Assembly: GCA_033977485.1 (NCBI GenBank)
Contig: CM066994.1
Span: 26,504,681-26,568,680, forward strand
Reading direction: 5' to 3'
DNA: 64,000 nucleotides
Source of the DNA: Hydrangea macrophylla
Taxonomy: Eukaryota; Streptophyta; Magnoliopsida; Cornales; Hydrangeaceae
A model generated the notes under the pieces. That model saw nothing but the letters and a program-made list of their open reading frames with translations. It was not told the origin of the DNA and did not search any database. This document shows positions 23,640 to 33,709 of this stretch, in pieces. The stretch's first letter is position 1, and each line of letters opens with the position of its first letter. The position numbers were made by a program, and so were the translations under genes.

Positions 23640-24450
23640 AACATTCATTCTCTTTAAATGGTAGATTTTGAGAGCATAACTAAGAGGGTATATTTAGAAT
23701 TTCTCCCCGTAAGTTTACTCTCTAAATCCAATTTTATTTATTTATTTATTATTATTATTTTTAACTCCTACAAATTTACCACTCTAAAAAATGACTTATA
23801 AGGACAACATTAAAACGAAGTCTAAAAAAAGACATTCTCCACACACCTTGTTACCATACCAGCCATATCTCCTTTCCAACAACTATAAAGGTGGAACTTT
23901 AAAGTTGCCTAAAAACGTGGAAGGGAGGTTTTTCATACAATTTTTCAATTATAAGGGGTGCTCTCTAAAATTATTCAAACCAAAGGGGAGGTATCTATTA
24001 TTATTCAAACCAAAGGGGATATGACTTATATATACACTGGTGCATTTAGCAAAAACACGGATGTATTTAGTCTCACACTATGAGAAATATTTGGATACCT
24101 CCAAGGTACTATGTGGCATGTCACTTTATACTGCGTACCCAATAGATGCGCGCCACACGAACAATGAAACTCACCACAAAATTTAAATAGCCCAACAATC
24201 CTGTGTGGCGCTATCTCATTAGGTGTGGGGCACCACATAAGCGCTAATTTCAAGGAACACAAAAACTTCTCACACATTATACTATTAGTCTAATATTGTG
24301 TGTCCCTCTTTCTTTTTTGGACTGTCCAATTAGATTATTGAATCATATAATTTTAGTTACTTTATAAAACTAGCTTTATTGGGTAATACACCACATCACT
24401 TTCTAAAGCAAGAGTAATTTTGGAAAAAATTTTAAAAAAAAAAAAAATCC
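23640..24450. repeat. Dispersed repeat, copy 1 (second copy near 61700-62690)
   Basis: Shared stretches with 61.7-62.7 kb include CACTCTAAAAAATGACTTAT (about 23780), the CTCCACACACCTTGTT region, and the part around ACTAGCTTTATTGGGTAATA (24369-24450 against about 62608-62670). It is AT-rich and noncoding. ORFs at 23791-24024 and 24026-24277 have no recognisable domain. The class of the repeat is unknown. Confidence 0.6.
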
Positions 24451-24483
24451 CTTATTATTGCTCGTTCCTATCATAATAGTTTA

Positions 24484-24653
24484 AGAGCAATGATAGGCAC
24501 ACAACGGATTGCAAAAATATGCAGCACATGGTTGGACCTTGTGCTGAAAAGTCTGCACACACCTTTTAGTGTGTACAGGCTTTTCAGCACAAGGTCCAAC
24601 CCTGTGCTACACGTTTGTGCAATTCGTTGTACACCTATTATTATTGTAGTGTT
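24484..24653. repeat. Foldback element (hairpin, about 170 bp)
   Basis: Arms of about 80 bp are inverted copies. GGTTGGACCTTGTGCTGAAA at about 24530 reappears as its complement at 24580-24602, with a short centre around CCTTTTAGTG. The outer arms (ATAGGCACACAACG against CGTTGTACACCTAT) are more diverged. It is MITE-like, and I could not fix its duplication. Confidence 0.8.
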
Positions 24654-24655
24654 AA

Positions 24656-25037
24656 ATACAAAGGTAGCTTATTTTGTTAATACGTATTATTAATTCGAAA
24701 TAAAAATGAATTAAGTAAATACTAAAAATTTATTAAATAAATATTGAAAAATATAGTGATAACTGATAAGTCTTATTCTACCAATCTTTTTGGAATAGGT
24801 CCATCAATTGTATCTTCATAACAATAAGTCTTATAATTGTGAATATATTTAGGGATTAGTCCAAAATATCCCAATATATAATAGACTGATGACTTTTGTA
24901 CACCCAATAAAGATTTATATAGAAGTGTGTGTGTATATATATATACACATACATTTAAATGAGAAATAGTTATCAAATCCCCACTAATATTGCATGCAAT
25001 AAATATGGATATGATATCCCAAGATTTTAGAACATTA
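24656..25037. other. AT-rich intergenic stretch, nothing recognised
   Basis: It has a (TA/TG)n run near 24925-24950. The small ORF 24773-24976 (-) has no recognisable domain. Confidence 0.5.
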
Positions 25038-25046
25038 CTTTACAAA

Positions 25047-25218
25047 GGTTAATACTGGGGATACACCCAAATACACAACTTTTGGGACACAACCCAACAG
25101 ATGTGTCTATATCTCTCTTGTGATGTCACTGGACCCCACAGTGACACAGGAGAGATAGACATATCTCTTGGGTTGTGTCCCAAAAGTTATGTATTTGGGT
25201 GTGTCTCAATCTTTACTC
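25047..25218. mobile_element. Foldback MITE, 172 bp, with 9-bp duplication CTTTACAAA
   Basis: The near-complete inverted repeat has inner arms ACACCCAAATACACAACTTT and its complement near 25180-25203. It is flanked by CTTTACAAA at 25038-25046 and 25219-25227. Nine-bp duplications point to Mutator-like transposase. It ends 10 bp left of retroelement C. Confidence 0.85.
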
Positions 25219-25233
25219 CTTTACAAACATATT

Positions 25234-28113
25234 TGTCACGCCCCGACGTAGCATAAATAAGGAAAGCGTTTAATTTCCTTTATGGACCCGTAGGTCGCGA
25301 CAGTTTGAAGGATCGATTCCGTCCCAAACGTCGAACAAACAAAACATAATAATCAGAGCAGAGCAATCAAGGCTTACAAATATTATTCTAACTTAATAAG
25401 TATTACAGCACGGGTCATCTAAAGGCACAGACCGCCTTGAAACAAAACAATAGCTTAATGTCTATTACAGTCATCCTTAAAACAAAACAGTTTAAAACTT
25501 AAACATAAAACTTAAAGTATATAATTAATAAACAGTTTCTCTCATTCCGAAAGCAGCCATTCTCAATTAGCATAGTCGTACGATTCCTCCTGGTTATAAC
25601 CTGAAAAGCCTGGACACGAATGTCCAGGACGCATCAACGTCGTCAGCTTCAAGAAGCTGGTAAGTATTAAAAACATAACTTTGAATGTAAAACATACTCA
25701 CTTACCTTTTTCCATTTTTTAATATGTAAAAAATCAATCGTTAAACCGCAAAAAGAATTCATTTTATAAAACAACAAGAAATATATTAAAAGTTGTTCAT
25801 TCGTAAAAACAGATACTCATGTATGGTACTATGCACCACGCTCATCTTGCCGACTCTTTTCTCTCGACAGCCACCACAACCCACTATCTTACTCCTGGTA
25901 TCTTTGAAACACTAAGATAGCCACACTTTATTAACGGGGAGCCAGGGAGTGTCCAATTTGCCTCACACTTTGGTCCGGGGTACCAGGGAGTGTCCAATGC
26001 CTCACACTTTGAATACCCTAACCGCCATGCAAATACAGGGGCAACCCCTCACGCAGTATCCAGACTCGAGTATCAGGGAGTGTCCGTAGGCCACACTTTA
26101 GCACTACCATGGGTGCCAGGGAATGTCCAAGTTCGGCTTCACACACTTTAACGCTTCCATGGGCGTCAGGGAGTGTCCAAATTTGCCACCGTCGCATTTC
26201 AAAGATACCCCCTCCGCAATCTCAACCACAACCACCACCACAACCACAACCACAACCACAACCACAACCACAATCACAACCACAACCACAACCACAACCA
26301 CAAACTCAAACTCATACTCTTTCCACACTACCATTACTCTTTTCCACACTTACTAACACCCACATGCATGTACCACTGACTCCATATGAATGACATGGAC
26401 TTAAACTGAAGCAAAATGCTAAATTAAATGAACAACACGCGTACGGGGATTGATAACTCGTAATTCATTTCCTTAATCAATTCAAACATAACTAATAGCA
26501 TACTGTATTAATAAAATTTCCAAACAGAACCTTAACAGTACTTAAAAATTGAACCAAACAGTCCCTAAATACAAAACAGACAAAAACCAGAATCTGCCAG
26601 AGGTCGCGCGCGCGACGGGTCGCTCGCGCGATATGCCCAATTTTCATTTTATATATACTTTTCTGTCTGCCTGAAAAAGCCAAGGTCGCGCGCGCGGGTC
26701 GCTCGCGCGATGGGTTCCTCGCGCGACTTGCCTAAATTTCATTTTATATAAATAAACTTTTCTGTCTGCCTGGAGACGCATGCCTCGCGCGCGCGGGTCC
26801 CTCGGTCGCGCGGGCCGCTCGCGGCGCGAGCTGAAGCTGAGGCTTCTTCTTCCTCGCAGAAACTGCTCTGTTTCAGCTTAATGGGGTCTTTTTGACCCAT
26901 TTTGCAATTCTAAAGTATATAGGACATGTAATATATGGATCTCTTCGGTTTTTCACAAGGATTATGATTCCAAAATCAATTTAACAGCATTTGATCCATA
27001 GCTCTCCAATTTTATGAAAAACTAAAACATGTCAAAACTTCATTTTCAATATACTTTCTTATATGAACAAATTAAGGTCTAATACTTTAACAGTAGCTAC
27101 TAGGGACTATAATCTTCCTAAATCATCTCAAAAACTTCGTTTTGGTTAAGTTTTGAAAATGGTGATTTTGAAGCTCAAGCTTCCATGGTTAAAAATCAAC
27201 AATGGTAATTAACAATTATACACCCACAAGTAATAACTAAGCATGAATTACATTTAAGAGTGAGTTTAAAATACTCACTCAGATTGATAACAGATGAAAA
27301 GTTGAGAAAGACTAAGCAATTAAGGATCCAACTCCAAGCTTTGGCTATGGAGTTTCAAACTCTTCTCTGACTACAATATGTGAAATGCTCTCTGTGTTTT
27401 CTTTCTATATTTCTCAGGAATTCAGTTGTAGAATGTGAAATCCAGAGAAGTGAATTGTGTGTGTATATATAGAAGCTCTAATGGAGTGAACTTGATGGCC
27501 AAGAATACTCCTATCCTGAAGGTATACATGTATTCACAGTAATACATACGTATGTACACTGATATAACCCATCAGTTAAACCAAGAGTCATGTATAGGTG
27601 TATAGGGGGTAATTGAAATTGTTTGGGAATTTGGCTTATGGCACTAGCAATGCACACTCACAAATGTAACAACCAAACAAGGCCTTATCCAATGATGAGT
27701 TTCCATTAATAGAAATAAAGCAATTGTCCAATCAGTCACTTCCAAAATCTGTGAAAGTTTAGCACCGCGCGGACAGTTTTGAGTATAAACTGGTATTTTC
27801 GGGGTGCGGTGTTCACCACAAAATACAGAAAGTCCATTTTAACTTACGAATTGATTTTCTGGTTCTATAAAAATATTGATTGAATCCAAAGAAATTATTT
27901 TCACCGTCTTTGAAATACAGACTTTGAAATCCACACGGGTATTATAGATTTTATGAAAATTACAGTTTGACCCCAACAAATTCTTAGCTTGCAATAATTC
28001 AAGGAATAAAATTTAGAACATGAGAAATGTAATTAAATGAAGCAGTCAATGCCAAATGAAATTAAATATGACAATGCAATTACAAATTAAATATGAAAAT
28101 GCAGGTTATTACA
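25234..28113 (-). repeat. 3' LTR of element C (2880 bp)
   Basis: The + strand text starts TGTCACGCCCCGACG and ends AGGTTATTACA. It contains TATATATA (27464-27471), three GC-rich blocks of TCGCGCGA-type palindromes (26600-26830), and an (ACCACA)n tract (about 26222-26305). It also has five imperfect copies of AGGGAGTGTCC...CACACTTT at about 25928-26190. The 12-bp length difference from the other LTR is mostly in the hexamer tract and the GC blocks. Confidence 0.95.
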
Positions 28114-28126
28114 CCCTTCCTCCCTT
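28114..28126 (-). other. Polypurine tract of element C
   Basis: AAGGGAGGAAGGG on the - strand, directly before the 3' LTR start TGTAATAACC. It is the plus-strand primer in reverse transcription. Confidence 0.9.
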
Positions 28127-28158
28127 AAACAGGATTTCGTCCCCGAAATCAAGACTAG

Positions 28159-30849
28159 CTAGTCTTGGAACAACTCCGGGTACTTCTTCCTCATATCAGC
28201 TTCGACTTCCCACGAGGCTTCATTCTCGTCATAGTGATTCCACTGAACCTTCACCAACGGAATATCCTTATTCCTCAACTTCTTGATACTCTGATCTAGA
28301 ATCTTCATAGGTCTCTCCTTGTAAGATACGTTATGACTCGTCTCAATGTCGTCATAACTAACCACATGTGAGGGGTCGCGTATGTATTTTCTCAGCATAC
28401 TCACATGAAATACATTGTGAACCCCAGACATCTTCGGTGGTAGCGCCAGCCGATAGGCTACTTTCCCGACACGTTCTAAAATCTCGAATGGTCCGATGAA
28501 ACGCGGAGCTAACTTCCCTCTCTTGAGACCAAAGCGTACTACTCCTCGGGTTGGTGAAACCTTAAGGAGCACGTGATCTCCAACACTGAATTCCAAATCT
28601 TTCCGGCGTCGATCGGCATAACTCTTATACCGCCTCTGAGCGGTTCTCATCCTTTCCTTGACCAAGGAAATCTTCTCGTTGGTTTCTCTAACCAAATCTG
28701 GTCCCAACAACTCTGTGTCCCCAACCTCTGCCCAACACAATGGGGAACGACATGGTCGTCCATACAATGCTTCGAACGGAGCCATACCGATACTCGTGTG
28801 ATAGCTGTTGTTATAAGCAAATTCAACCAACGGCAAGTGTGTCTCCCAAGATTCTTCAAAATCGATAACACAAGCCCTAAGCATATCTTCCATGATCTGA
28901 TTAACACGCTCAGTTTGTCCATCTGTCTGAGGGTGAAACGCAGTACTCATCTTGAGCGAGGTTCTCATAGCTTCCTGCAAACTTTCCCAAAATCCAGAGG
29001 TAAAACGTGCGTCACGGTCTGACACAATCGACACAGGTGCACCGTGAAGCCGCACAACCTGTTGTATGTACATCCGGCTCATCTTCTCTACCGGGTATGT
29101 CATACTGTAAGCAATGAAATGAGCTGACTTTGTCAATCGATCCACGACTACCCAAATGGCATCATGATTCTGCTGCGATCGAGGTAATCCTACTACAAGA
29201 TCCATCGTTATATGCTCCCACTTCCAACCAGGAATAGGTAGCGGTTGAAACAATCCTGATGGTCTCTGATGTTCGGCCTTGACTTGCTGACACGTCAAAC
29301 ACTTGGATACGAATTCGGCCACGTCCTTCTTCATACCTTCCCACCAGAAATTTCTCTTCAAATCCTTGTACATCTTTGTTCCTCCCGGGTGAACTGTATA
29401 CCTTGACTTATGTGCTTCTTCCAGAATATCCTTCCTTAGCTCTCCATAATCTGGCACACATAATCTCTCTCTGCACCGATATCCTTCATCGACTCCCACC
29501 TTCCATTCCGTCGGGTCTTTTTCTGACATCTTAGCAAACCATGTCCGAAACTTCTCATCTTCTTTCTGAGCTTTAATAATGCGGTCGATAAGAACAGGCT
29601 CTAGGATAAGACATCCAAAAAGTTGTCCTTCTCTTTCCCCAGCACTCTGTACATCAAATTCCGCCAACGTCTCTAATGCTCGCCATTCTCTAACCATTAA
29701 GGAGGAGATCGCCTCACGAGTCTGTCGACTCAAGGCATCAGCAACCACATTGGCTTTACCCGGGTGGTACTCTAATGTAAAGTCGTAATCTTTGATCAAC
29801 TCCATCCATCTGCGCTGCCTCATGTTCAACTCTTTCTGTGTGAACAAGTATTTCAGGCTCTTGTGATCGGAGAATAAATCAAACTTCTCACCATAGAGAT
29901 AGTGTCTCCAAATCTTGAGTGCAAATACCACTGCCGCCAACTCTAAATCATGAATAGGATAGTTCAACTCATTCGGTTTTAGATGTCTGGATCCATAGGC
30001 TATAACTCTGCCATCTTGCATAAGTACACACCCCAGTCCTTGATATGATGCGTCACTAAAGATAGTGGACTTTTCATCAGGCTTGGGTATTGCTAGTACC
30101 GGCGCGGTAGTGAGTCTCTCTTTCAATTCTAGAAAGGCGCGCTCATGCTTCTCTGTCCACTCAAACTTCAGATTCTTCTTCGTCAATCCAGTCAATGGTG
30201 CGGCTATTTTAGAGAATCCCTCAACAAATCTCCTATAATAGCCTGCGAGTCCAAGAAAACTCCAAACTTCTGTAGGGTTACTCGGTCTAACCCAGTTGGA
30301 CACAACATCGGTCTTGGATGAATCCACTGAAATTCCTTGAGATGACACCTTGTGTCCCAAAAATTTCACTTCTTGTAACCAGAACTCACACTTACTGAAC
30401 TTGGCATACAACTGCTGGTCCTTGAGCGTCTGCATCGTAATCCGTAGATGTTGCTCGTGTTCTTCTCCTGACTTAGAATAGATCAAAATATCATCAATAA
30501 AGACGATGACAAACTGATCTAAATAAGGCTTGAACACTCTATTCATCAGATCCATAAACACTGCCGGGGCATTCGTCATTCCAAACGGCATCACCAGAAA
30601 TTCATAATGACCATATCGGGTTCTGAACGCAGTCTTAGGTATATCTTCCTTTCGTACCATCAACTGATGATATCCCGACCTTAGGTCTATCTTGGAAAAT
30701 GTCGTAGCTCCTTGTAGTTGATCAAACAAATCGTCAATCCGAGGCAAGGATACTTGTTCTTGATAGTTACTCGGTTCAGTTCTCCGTAGTCGATACATAA
30801 CCGAAGTGTTCTGTCCTTCTTCTTCACGAATAACACTGGTGCTCCCCAA
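28159..30849 (-). CDS. pol of element C: RT (most), RNase H, integrase, chromodomain
   Basis: Open frame of 896 codons, of which the useful part starts near residue 35. RT has [22 protein letters not shown] and FIDDILIYS near residue 116. RNase H has [15 protein letters not shown] near 263, then [18 protein letters not shown] and VVADALSR. Integrase has the HHCC domain near 485-530 and a DDE core: [10 protein letters not shown] (near 549), [11 protein letters not shown] (near 612), [11 protein letters not shown] (near 648). The GPY-type linker has [21 protein letters not shown]. The C-terminal chromodomain, about residues 846-895, reads [18 protein letters not shown]. It is typical of Tekay elements, which integrate in heterochromatin. 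All catalytic residues are present. It would be made as part of gag-pol but is separated from it by a one-base loss near 30747. Confidence 0.95.
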   Translation of the reverse strand: MGSTSVIREEEGQNTSVMYRLRRTEPSNYQEQVSLPRIDDLFDQLQGATTFSKIDLRSGYHQLMVRKEDIPKTAFRTRYGHYEFLVMPFGMTNAPAVFMDLMNRVFKPYLDQFVIVFIDDILIYSKSGEEHEQHLRITMQTLKDQQLYAKFSKCEFWLQEVKFLGHKVSSQGISVDSSKTDVVSNWVRPSNPTEVWSFLGLAGYYRRFVEGFSKIAAPLTGLTKKNLKFEWTEKHERAFLELKERLTTAPVLAIPKPDEKSTIFSDASYQGLGCVLMQDGRVIAYGSRHLKPNELNYPIHDLELAAVVFALKIWRHYLYGEKFDLFSDHKSLKYLFTQKELNMRQRRWMELIKDYDFTLEYHPGKANVVADALSRQTREAISSLMVREWRALETLAEFDVQSAGEREGQLFGCLILEPVLIDRIIKAQKEDEKFRTWFAKMSEKDPTEWKVGVDEGYRCRERLCVPDYGELRKDILEEAHKSRYTVHPGGTKMYKDLKRNFWWEGMKKDVAEFVSKCLTCQQVKAEHQRPSGLFQPLPIPGWKWEHITMDLVVGLPRSQQNHDAIWVVVDRLTKSAHFIAYSMTYPVEKMSRMYIQQVVRLHGAPVSIVSDRDARFTSGFWESLQEAMRTSLKMSTAFHPQTDGQTERVNQIMEDMLRACVIDFEESWETHLPLVEFAYNNSYHTSIGMAPFEALYGRPCRSPLCWAEVGDTELLGPDLVRETNEKISLVKERMRTAQRRYKSYADRRRKDLEFSVGDHVLLKVSPTRGVVRFGLKRGKLAPRFIGPFEILERVGKVAYRLALPPKMSGVHNVFHVSMLRKYIRDPSHVVSYDDIETSHNVSYKERPMKILDQSIKKLRNKDIPLVKVQWNHYDENEASWEVEADMRKKYPELFQD

Positions 30850-32594
30850 GGCGATGTACTTGGACGTACAAAACCTAGGTTCTCGAGCTCTTGAACTTGT
30901 TCCTTCAATTCTAATAGTTCGGTGGGGGCCATTCTGTAGGGAACCTTGGTGATTGGTACGGTACCCGGTATAAGCTCAATACAGAACTCTATACTTCTCT
31001 CGGGCGGCAAACCAGAAACGTCTTGAAATACTTCTTCGAAGTCCTTGACTACAGGTATAGATGAAGCTGTCACCTCTGTACAGACGACTTCGATGTTAGC
31101 TAAACATCTTGTGAGGAACATATCTCCCGAAGGGTTACATTGAAAATCAAAGGGTTGATTCTCGTTGTCGGAGAATGTAATTCTCTTCCTCGCACAATCC
31201 AACTTCACTTGATTCTGTGAGAGCCAATCCATTCCTAGGATTATGTCGAACTCTTTCATTGATAGGACGATCAACCTTACAGGGATTTCACGGTCTCCTA
31301 ACCGTAGAGGACAATCCTTGCACACGTGTCCTAATCTGACTGCGGCTCCTAATGGTGATGTAGCCTTCAAAGCTTTCTCTAAGCGATAAGGTAAGATACC
31401 CAATCTCCGAATTGTATTAACAGATATGAACGAAAGAGCAGCACCCATATCAAATAACACTTTAACATGGGAGTTAAACAGAGTTAATGTACCTTCCACT
31501 GCTTGCTGATCAGGTTGAGCTTCTCCATAATCTCCTTCTTCGTACACAGTTCCATCATATCCAGCGGCATCAAGAATAACAGCATTCAAGCGAGTCTGAC
31601 CCTGTTGACCATAAGTCACCTGCTTAGGAGTAGTGCAGAACCTAATAATGTGACCTGGTTCACCACAGTTGAAGCAGACTATTCCTTGCTGAGCAGCACG
31701 CCTTGGTGCCTTGCAATCTCGAGCCAGATGACCAGGGTTGCCACAGTTGAAGCACTTTCCACTACTACTTCCTTCTCCTACTCGGGGTTGAGTCGGATAG
31801 GTAATAGCCTGGGTCTTCTTGCTCCCATCGAAATTTCTCTTCTGCCCTTGGGTACGATTCATTGGTGGTCTATTCTCAAAATTACCCCTTTGAGGCGGTC
31901 GGAAATCAAATTGCTTACGGTTCACTCGAGCATCCTCTTCCAGATCGGTAGCCAAACCAACAAGTCCTTCAAACGATTTATCCAAGTGGCCGAGAGTCAG
32001 GCGACGAATCTGCGGTGTCAGCCCTTGGTTATACTTACGGATCTTCTTCTCTTCAGTATCAACCAGCTGTGGAGCGAACCGAGACAGTCTTTCAAACTGT
32101 GTGGTGTACTCTTGCACCGACTTGGTTCCTTGCGTCAGATCCATGAATTCCTTTTCTCTTCTGTGCCTCTCCGTAGCCGGGAAGTACTTTTCCAGAAATC
32201 TTCCCTTGAACGCAGTCCACGTCATCCCCATTGCAGCTCCATTCCCGATAGTAGCTATGACCGAATCCCACCAATCTGCGGCAGCATCGGTCAACTGAAA
32301 CGTAGCCAACCTCCTCTTGTCCATTTCGTTGCACTGGACAGCTTCGAACATGCGGTCCATCTGTCTTAACCACTGTTCCGCTTTCCAGGGTTCCGCGGTA
32401 CCCGCAAACTGCTCGGGCCTTAGTGCACGGAATCTCTCTAGCAATTTGTCTCCAGTTTGACGGTCTCGTCGATTGTCATTCGTATTACCGATTCTTTCCA
32501 ACAGTCTGATAAACGCTTCAAACATCCCCGTAGGATCGGCAGCCTCGGGTGCTCCCTCGATGAAGTTCCTGTTCCTCCTTAGTCCTCCCGCCAT
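30687..32594 (-). CDS. gag, protease and N-terminal RT of element C
   Basis: The likely start is the ATG at 32594 ([11 protein letters not shown]); the frame itself is open up to 32633. The capsid-like gag core has [15 protein letters not shown] and ADWWDSV. Two CCHC zinc knuckles follow, [14 protein letters not shown] (near 31755) and [14 protein letters not shown] (near 31680). The protease has [13 protein letters not shown] at about 31440-31470, with DMG where the family has DSG, then [15 protein letters not shown] begins with [10 protein letters not shown] and [11 protein letters not shown] (usually YREL). The frame is lost just behind KNKYP near 30747 and ends out of frame at 30687. Gag and pol would normally be one continuous polyprotein in this lineage. 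Confidence 0.93.
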   Translation of the reverse strand: MAGGLRRNRNFIEGAPEAADPTGMFEAFIRLLERIGNTNDNRRDRQTGDKLLERFRALRPEQFAGTAEPWKAEQWLRQMDRMFEAVQCNEMDKRRLATFQLTDAAADWWDSVIATIGNGAAMGMTWTAFKGRFLEKYFPATERHRREKEFMDLTQGTKSVQEYTTQFERLSRFAPQLVDTEEKKIRKYNQGLTPQIRRLTLGHLDKSFEGLVGLATDLEEDARVNRKQFDFRPPQRGNFENRPPMNRTQGQKRNFDGSKKTQAITYPTQPRVGEGSSSGKCFNCGNPGHLARDCKAPRRAAQQGIVCFNCGEPGHIIRFCTTPKQVTYGQQGQTRLNAVILDAAGYDGTVYEEGDYGEAQPDQQAVEGTLTLFNSHVKVLFDMGAALSFISVNTIRRLGILPYRLEKALKATSPLGAAVRLGHVCKDCPLRLGDREIPVRLIVLSMKEFDIILGMDWLSQNQVKLDCARKRITFSDNENQPFDFQCNPSGDMFLTRCLANIEVVCTEVTASSIPVVKDFEEVFQDVSGLPPERSIEFCIELIPGTVPITKVPYRMAPTELLELKEQVQELENLGFVRPSTSPWGAPVLFVKKKDRTLRLCIDYGELNRVTIKNKYPCLGLTICLINYKELRHFPR

Positions 32595-32633
32595 TCTATG
32601 CATGATAGTGATAGTAGAATGAGGAATATGCAT

Positions 32634-32895
32634 GCAACAGTACTATGAAGCAATTCAAATGACGACAATATCCAAAAGAGTATATTATATATATAACTTC
32701 TTGTCAAGTTGATACAAAAAGCATGTATGGTCAGATCAATGCCTACCCTATCTGTATGGGTTAGGACGCATGCAAGTGTTAATGTTACAAAAATGGGTCA
32801 TTGCCCTACACTCTAATGTATGTAATTACAGTGGCAAAAAGAGATAGAGCTAACAGTCAAAAGTAGTTAATATGTACAAGGCCATAACTAGAACG
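32634..32895 (-). other. Spacer between leader ORF and gag of element C
   Basis: About 260 bp without ORF. It is part of the untranslated leader, and I see nothing else in it. Confidence 0.6.
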
Positions 32896-33510
32896 TCAAT
32901 CGTCTTCATAAGAAGCTATCAGGAGATCCAGCGAGTCGACGGGGCGAAATCGCTGAGCCTGAAAGGGGCCCACCCCATCATAGCCTGGAGAGGTCGAAGA
33001 TGAAGCAGGCGCAGGGGCATCTGCCTCAACTAGCATCTCCTCAGGTAAGGCTAGCTCAAGTGCTAGCTCAGCCTCGAGCTCAGCGGCGAGATTGTCTAGA
33101 CCTATGCCGTCCTCTAAAATCTCTCCACCTACTGGGACCACAAGAACAATCCCATCATCGTCCTCAGCAATGGGAACTACTGGTGGGGGCATCTCTAACT
33201 GAGCCGGATGGGCGTGCACAATCTGGATCTCGAGGGGGAGATAGAAAGCATCACTATCAATCAACCTCAAAACCTCGACCAAAACCAAGCGCTGAGCCTC
33301 TGCAAAGTAACGAAGCTCTAGGCGGATACGAGTCAGGTCGACTAAGCCTACCACATGAACCTGGTGCCATAAATTAGATACTACGGTCGCTGTGGCCAAC
33401 TGCTCAATGGCCGCATGATATAAGTCGAGAAAGGCTGGGATCACTGCCCCCGGTGTCACAAAGTGTCCTCCAAATCTGTCTGGTACATATAGCGGATGAG
33501 CTGGATCCAT
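32896..33510 (-). CDS. Extra 204-codon leader ORF of element C, unknown function
   Basis: The open frame MDPAHPLYVPDRFGG... to ...LIASYEDD lies between PBS and gag, where Tekay elements usually have only untranslated leader. The protein is acidic. It has a Leu/Val/Ala-rich, probably helical part (residues about 35-95), an Asp/Glu stretch (PIAEDDDG), an Ala-Glu-Leu repeat near 140-160 and a Ser/Pro tail. I recognise no domain. Directly before the ATG the - strand has a T10 run and ATCAG/GTATGG, a good 3' splice site. Donor-like CAG/GTTAGG lies near 33652. This suggests expression from a spliced RNA. Absence of stops in an otherwise fresh element supports a real gene, but no homologue could be checked. 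Confidence 0.6.
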   Translation of the reverse strand: MDPAHPLYVPDRFGGHFVTPGAVIPAFLDLYHAAIEQLATATVVSNLWHQVHVVGLVDLTRIRLELRYFAEAQRLVLVEVLRLIDSDAFYLPLEIQIVHAHPAQLEMPPPVVPIAEDDDGIVLVVPVGGEILEDGIGLDNLAAELEAELALELALPEEMLVEADAPAPASSSTSPGYDGVGPFQAQRFRPVDSLDLLIASYEDD

Positions 33511-33685
33511 ACCTGATAAAAAAAAAAGGTACTACTTAAGTCAGGACACATATAATCTTAGGCGTTTGGGTTCTGAGTCTATCCTCCCTGTCGTATCATC
33601 GGGTGTGTAACACTTAATGGAATGTGGAATCGGGTCTATACTGGTAAACCCTAACCTGGCTAAACTATCTTGAGATAAATAATAA

Positions 33686-33701
33686 CCTGGCTCTGATACC
33701 A
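33686..33701 (-). other. tRNA-iMet primer binding site of element C
   Basis: TGGTATCAGAGCCAGG on the - strand, eight bases behind the 5' LTR end. It matches the plant initiator tRNA-Met 3' end. Confidence 0.93.
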
Positions 33702-33709
33702 CTAAATCC

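Noticed and set aside
26104..26393. ORFs with poly-Val, poly-Thr, His-Asn or Pro-Gln repeats
   Set aside because: They are the six frames of the (ACCACA)n tract in LTR C, repeated at 34580-34845.
31503..32369. 288-codon + strand ORF
   Set aside because: It is the antisense shadow of gag of element C, whose frame has zinc knuckles and protease motifs.
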